Shown one piece after another: positions 44,218-47,303 of a stretch of DNA of 47,303 bases; position 1 is the stretch's first letter; each line of letters starts with the position of its first letter. Both the position numbers and the translations under genes were made by a program. The stretch spans positions 1-47,303 of the forward strand of contig CALVDO010000018.1 in the NCBI GenBank assembly GCA_944326355.1. Direction: 5' to 3'. The stretch is from an uncultured Bacteroidales bacterium (GTDB lineage Bacteria > Bacteroidota > Bacteroidia > Bacteroidales > UBA932). The notes under the pieces are model-generated. The model did no database searches, was not told where the DNA came from, and worked only from the letters and a program-made list of their open reading frames with translations.

Positions 44218-44225
44218 CAAAGGTA
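44218..44225 (-). promoter_or_regulatory. Leftward -7 box of the protease-fimbrial operon
   Basis: Minus-strand TACCTTTG (plus CAAAGGTA); start near 44214, so a 5' UTR of about 126 nt before ATG 44088. It lies to the right of the rightward promoter, so both transcripts overlap in antisense for about 50 nt. Confidence 0.65.
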
Positions 44226-44246
44226 GCGCACGGCGGCACAACAATC

Positions 44247-44262
44247 CGTAACGTCAGTTACG
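44247..44262. promoter_or_regulatory. Crp/Fnr-like operator
   Basis: Perfect palindrome CGTAAC-GTCA-GTTACG with the 4-nt spacer seen in Fnr-type sites. Its centre is about 41 bp upstream of the predicted leftward start, the class II activator position, and it lies in the leader of the divergent Crp/Fnr gene. Confidence 0.65.
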
Positions 44263-44295
44263 CCGCACGGAAAATTTACGCCGCACGGAAAATTT
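44260..44295 (+). repeat. Perfect 18-bp tandem duplication in the crp leader
   Basis: ACGCCGCACGGAAAATTT occurs twice head to tail (44260-44277, 44278-44295), starting inside the right arm of the palindrome and ending 14 bp before ATG 44310. Confidence 0.9.
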
Positions 44296-44309
44296 AAAGA
44301 TTTCTGTTC

Positions 44310-44921
44310 ATGTATTGCGACATCCATGAAATGCCCCTGTTCAGGGACGGCGACAGAAAAGTCATAGGGAAGATTCTCGACGAGTCCCCCGGAAGATATG
44401 CCTCTTACGGAAAAGACGACATCATAGCCATGCAGGGATATGCCTGCCGCTCGATATACCTGCTGTGCAGCGGAGGCGCGTATGCAAAGATGGTCAGCGA
44501 AGAGGGCAAGGAATTCACCCTCGACACTCTCTCCGCCCCGGAAGTGCTTGCCACTCCATTCATATTCAGCACTCAGGGCATATTCCCCGTCACCATTATA
44601 GCAGCCACCGACTGCGACATCTGGGTCGTAGGCAAGGAGACTGTCCGCAGAATCATCGAGGCCGACACGGCCGTCCTGCACAACTATCTCACCATATTGT
44701 CTGACCACAGCATGTTCCTGAGCCGCCGGCTGAACGAATTTGCCCTGCAGACGCTCTCGTCAAGGATTGTAAGCTACATAGAGCAGAACGGTCCTCTGAA
44801 CAATCTCCAGAGGGCGGCATTCATCCTCGGCGTCGCACGTCCGTCTCTTTCAAGGGCTGTGTCCCAGCTCGTGAGCCAGGGAACTCTCGCAAAGTCCGGC
44901 GAGGGGTACGTGCTGGCTTAG
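44310..44921 (+). CDS. Crp/Fnr-family transcriptional regulator
   Basis: 203 aa. N-terminal cNMP-type beta barrel (DIIAMQGYACRSIYLLCSGG, then EFTLDTLSAPEVLATPF) and C-terminal winged helix with recognition helix RAAFILGVARPSLSRAVSQL (about 160-185). The cAMP phosphate-binding signature (GE...RxA) is missing, so cAMP is unlikely to be the ligand. Several Cys are present (C3 and those in YACRSIYLLCSGG and TDCDIW), but they do not form the known Fnr 4Fe-4S pattern. It is divergent from the protease-fimbrial operon and has a palindromic site between them, so it probably controls that operon and itself. ATG 44331 is an alternative start. Confidence 0.88.
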   Translation: MYCDIHEMPLFRDGDRKVIGKILDESPGRYASYGKDDIIAMQGYACRSIYLLCSGGAYAKMVSEEGKEFTLDTLSAPEVLATPFIFSTQGIFPVTIIAATDCDIWVVGKETVRRIIEADTAVLHNYLTILSDHSMFLSRRLNEFALQTLSSRIVSYIEQNGPLNNLQRAAFILGVARPSLSRAVSQLVSQGTLAKSGEGYVLA

Positions 44922-45132
44922 GGTTCACTTGTTTGCACAAGGAGTCCGAGCTTTACTGTGAGCAGTTATTCTCTCTGCTCCAAGGGATATTTATTGATAA
45001 ACATCCTTACAGCCAAAAAAGAAAAACTCCCGATCTCTCTTCAGCCTGTGCCTCCCTTTTATTGGCAACACAAACCGCTTTTACCGTAATAGCCATAGGC
45101 ATACTGACAAGCAAATATGCCTATCTAAATAT

Positions 45133-45182
45133 AGTTTACTTTGGTTTAGCTTATATATAGAGCTAATAGACTAAAGTAAACT
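45133..45182. repeat. AT-rich inverted repeat (dyad 1)
   Basis: AGTTTACTTT (45133-45142) pairs perfectly with AAAGTAAACT (45173-45182), with an inner AGCT/AGCT pair and a central TATATATA. No gene is here; 44922-45132 shows nothing I can support as a gene. Confidence 0.75.
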
Positions 45183-45222
45183 GAATTTTTTCAGTTTGTT
45201 CAACAATGCTGCCAAAAGAAAA

Positions 45223-45261
45223 ATGGCTGTAACCAATAAGTTTTGGCGCAGCCATCTTTTT
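45223..45261. terminator. Intrinsic terminator in the intergenic region
   Basis: ATGGCTG (45223-45229) and CAGCCAT (45249-45255) form a stem with an inner CCAA/TTGG pair, flanked by A-rich DNA on the left and CTTTTT on the right. It could stop transcription from crp. Confidence 0.65.
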
Positions 45262-45275
45262 CCCTTTGTTTGACT

Positions 45276-45311
45276 TTACTTTAAGAATATATATAAGATG
45301 GGAATAAAGTA
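45276..45311. repeat. AT-rich inverted repeat (dyad 2), related to dyad 1
   Basis: TTTACTTTA is followed about 20 bp later by TAAAGTA, with a central ATATATATA; the arms share TTTACTTT with dyad 1. The copy is weaker. Confidence 0.5.
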
Positions 45312-45326
45312 GGGACTGTCATAAGG

Positions 45327-45458
45327 ATGAACCGTATCCTTGATGTTGTAGCAGAACGGCATAACATGTCAAAAGCACCGGTAAACCCTACTACCATTAA
45401 AGGCTGGATTCTTTGGGTCTTCAAGAGACTTTGGTCTTGGATTGACAGGTCAGCATAG
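45327..45458 (+). CDS. Possible 43-aa ORF
   Basis: ATG 45327 to TAG 45458, product MNRILDVVAERHNMSKAPVN followed by a Trp/Lys-rich tail (ILWVFKRLWSWIDRSA). Not recognised. It lies directly after dyad 2 and before a terminator. It might be a remnant of a mobile-element gene or a real small cationic peptide; the evidence is limited to its open frame and composition. Confidence 0.3.
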   Translation: MNRILDVVAERHNMSKAPVNPTTIKGWILWVFKRLWSWIDRSA

Positions 45459-45612
45459 TAACCTCATTCTTTATTTTACGTGAGAATCACAGACTGAATG
45501 ATATTGAACAAAAGTACATTTTGCTTCGTGAAGAGTGTAGAAAATACGGGCAAAACGAACTTGATTTCTGAAAATGGTAAAATATATTTTTTATATTCAT
45601 CTCCATTTTCTC

Positions 45613-45653
45613 AAAAAAAAGAAGCCCCCGGCACTGCCGAAGGCTTCTTTTTT
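45613..45653. terminator. Bidirectional intrinsic terminator
   Basis: A-run, GAAGCC-CC-CGGC-ACT-GCCG-AA-GGCTTC, T-run (45613-45653). Perfect two-part stem; on the minus strand it follows the fimbrillin-like gene ending at 45736, for which it is the likely terminator. Confidence 0.85.
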
Positions 45654-45735
45654 CACTTTTCAATAACCGCAGATACAACTGTTATACTTCGGTTATATTC
45701 CGTTTCAAGCGGAACTTTTCCCACCCGACGGTTCA

Positions 45736-47303
45736 CTATTTTTTCAAGGTAGGCAATTCTCCGGAGAGTGCGTAACGCCACTCCGAACCTGCGCTCTGCA
45801 AGGCGGCGTTCATGGCATCAACGGCCGTCTGCCAGGTAACGGTTGTGCCGTCTACCTTCGTGGCTCCGCCGTTGTCATTGTCGGGGAGGCCGCTCCAGTA
45901 GCAGGCGGTCACGGTGGCATAGTTTACTCCCACTGCGCCGCCTACAATGTTACCGCTGACGTTGCCCGCGGCATAACAGGCAATGAGAGTGCCAGTTCCG
46001 TTCATTCCCACTATACCGCCGGCCCAGGCGTTGCTTGTACCGTCATTTTCAACGGTCACGTTGCCTGTGGCATAGCAGGCGGTCAGGGGAGTAGTACCAC
46101 CATTCGTTACACCTACCACGCCGCCGGCACGCTCCGTTCCTTTCACTGTGGCCGAGGAACTGCATCCGGTGATGGAACCGACCTGTTGATAGCCCACCAC
46201 ACCGCCTACGTCGCTACCGCTACTACCGCTGACGCTGCCCGACACCGAGCAGTTTTCAATGTTGCCGCCAAAGCTCCATCCCGCCACGCCGCCGACGAAC
46301 GTGCCACTTGTTATGTTTACTTCTGTCAGCACTACGTTCTTCACCGTGCCTTTGATGAAGCCGAACAGACCCGTATATCGGTTACTTCTCGTAACGGTCA
46401 GCCCCGTGATGGTCTTGCCATTGCCGTCGAAGGTGCCGGTGTATGCTTTGTTATCATCTTTGCCTATCGGTGTCCAGTCGATGCCTGTCAGGTCGATGTT
46501 GTTGGTCAGGGTGATATTGATGTCTAACTTCCATTCTTCGTTCACCAGTTCGGCGATGTTCTTCAGGCCCTCGGCGTTGTAGACCTCGTAGGTCTTGCCG
46601 TCCTCAGATACGGTGTATCCCGGGTCTTTTGCCGCAGCGAGGGAGACAGTGTAGGTATATTCCTCGCCCGCCTGCCAGTGGGTATCGCTCTGCATCTTAT
46701 AGACGAAGACCTTGCCGTTGGTGAAGGCGCAGGTGATGAAGGCCGTGCCCGTTGCCACACTTTGCGGGGCTACGAGGGCGGTGTAGGTGTCGTTACCCTT
46801 GTCATACGGGATGATTTGGGCGGGGTTGCCGTTCTCGGTGGAGAGGCCGGTCAACTTGACGGACGCCATCCCCTCGGTGTAGTCCGTCAGGATGACGGTG
46901 ACCCGCGCCGTGCGGTGGGTGAAGCGGAGTGTGGGGTTGCCGTAGCTCACCGTCTGTTCCTTGGCTACGATGAGGTCGCTGCCCTCGAAGTCCTTCCGGG
47001 CACTTTGGTCGGCAGCTACCTTCACGGCAGGCGGGGTTGTCTCGCCAGCGGTGTAGGGCCACCACGCCGTGACGGTGATGTTATCGTGGTTGGTCCAGTA
47101 GTGCGGGTCGGTGGAGGTCAGCGTGGCGCCGGTGTGGTCGGAGGTGGAGGGCGTCACATTGTATGCCTTCACCGTGCCGTCCATCAGGACTGCCACGCTC
47201 TGCACGCCCTCCCAGTTCCCGTCCACGGGGGCACGGGTGCCGGCGGTGGCGGTCGCGTCGGGGTTCAGCCCCGTGGCGGTGAAGACGATGGGTGTGCCTT
47301 CCG
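45736..47303 (-). CDS. Fimbrillin-family protein with GLUG repeats (5' end outside window)
   Basis: The frame is open to the window edge; the visible part is 521 codons plus the stop. The N-terminal visible part (TPIVFTATGLNPDATATAG, WEGVQSVAVLMDGTVKAYN, ITVTAWWPYT) matches fimbrillin/Mfa-like proteins, whose strands give TRA and YWTNHDN-type signatures. The C-terminal half has repeated GLUG-type units: YTGLFGFIKGTVKNVVL, VGGVAGWSFGGNIENCSVSG, VGGVVGYQQVGSITGCSSS, AGGIVGMNGTGTLIACYAAG. GLUG repeats form beta-helical stalks in surface adhesins. A surface-exposed, fimbria-like or adhesin role is likely. An internal GTG at 47226 is not the real start. Confidence 0.85.
   Translation of the reverse strand, partial: EGTPIVFTATGLNPDATATAGTRAPVDGNWEGVQSVAVLMDGTVKAYNVTPSTSDHTGATLTSTDPHYWTNHDNITVTAWWPYTAGETTPPAVKVAADQSARKDFEGSDLIVAKEQTVSYGNPTLRFTHRTARVTVILTDYTEGMASVKLTGLSTENGNPAQIIPYDKGNDTYTALVAPQSVATGTAFITCAFTNGKVFVYKMQSDTHWQAGEEYTYTVSLAAAKDPGYTVSEDGKTYEVYNAEGLKNIAELVNEEWKLDINITLTNNIDLTGIDWTPIGKDDNKAYTGTFDGNGKTITGLTVTRSNRYTGLFGFIKGTVKNVVLTEVNITSGTFVGGVAGWSFGGNIENCSVSGSVSGSSGSDVGGVVGYQQVGSITGCSSSATVKGTERAGGVVGVTNGGTTPLTACYATGNVTVENDGTSNAWAGGIVGMNGTGTLIACYAAGNVSGNIVGGAVGVNYATVTACYWSGLPDNDNGGATKVDGTTVTWQTAVDAMNAALQSAGSEWRYALSGELPTLKK

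Noticed and set aside
44933..45160. 75-codon open frame after crp
   Set aside because: It begins with TTG, has no recognisable features and runs into the AT-rich dyad.
45487..45678. 63-codon minus-strand frame
   Set aside because: It is formed by the A/T runs and stem of the intrinsic terminator.

Overview
The window is from a Bacteroidales bacterium, probably a GC-rich gut lineage (Rikenellaceae- or UBA932-like; the genus cannot be fixed from this sequence). Three things support this: repeated Bacteroidetes-type -7 promoter boxes (TAnnTTTG) about 20 nt before start codons, many lipoproteins with a lipobox cysteine, and FimB/Mfa2-like and fimbrillin-like proteins. Coding DNA is mostly GC-rich. 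The type I restriction tail (1-1160), the SatD-like pseudogene and the 44.9-45.7 kb gap are clearly AT-richer and look like accessory DNA.

Layout: (1) 1-6056, leftward type I restriction-modification operon hsdR-hsdM-small ORF-membrane/coiled-coil ORF-hsdS (cut by the window edge). (2) 6144-12690, rightward: a membrane-spanning beta-propeller regulator-like protein, an exported peptidase T homologue, and two translationally coupled paralogous lipoproteins. (3) 12721-18712, copper module (HMA-AraC regulator; CopA ATPase carrying a C-terminal CopZ-like domain), then a MATE exporter and a PatB/MalY-type PLP enzyme. (4) 18699-21816, leftward DUF362 lipoprotein, HCx5R phosphatase and RtcB RNA ligase. 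(5) 21821-28222, accessory stretch: a decayed gene, two near-identical AAA-ATPase/PD-(D/E)XK proteins flanking an aspartic protease-PDZ lipoprotein, and a broken SatD-like gene with an intact promoter. (6) 28231-35451, leftward UvrA2, AAA ATPase, WYL regulator, SPFH protein and NfeD. (7) 35544-44921, an exported endonuclease, a four-gene fimbria-like lipoprotein operon with a metzincin protease, and a divergent Crp/Fnr regulator. (8) 44922-47303, regulatory and terminator-rich DNA, then the 3' part of a GLUG-repeat fimbrillin-like gene.

Most notable inference: rtcB and the distant AAA ATPase gene carry the same 19-bp dyad (TGTGCCAAATnnTGnCAnA), in both cases exactly 9 bp upstream of the -7 box. 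The AAA gene lies just downstream of a WYL-domain regulator gene and rtcB lies upstream of an HCx5R phosphatase. This suggests one regulon linking RNA ligation, a phosphatase and an AAA machine. A second regulatory finding is a Crp/Fnr-like dyad centred near -41 of the fimbrial operon promoter, in a region where two opposing promoters fire across each other. No rRNA, tRNA, CRISPR array, transposase or integrase was seen.
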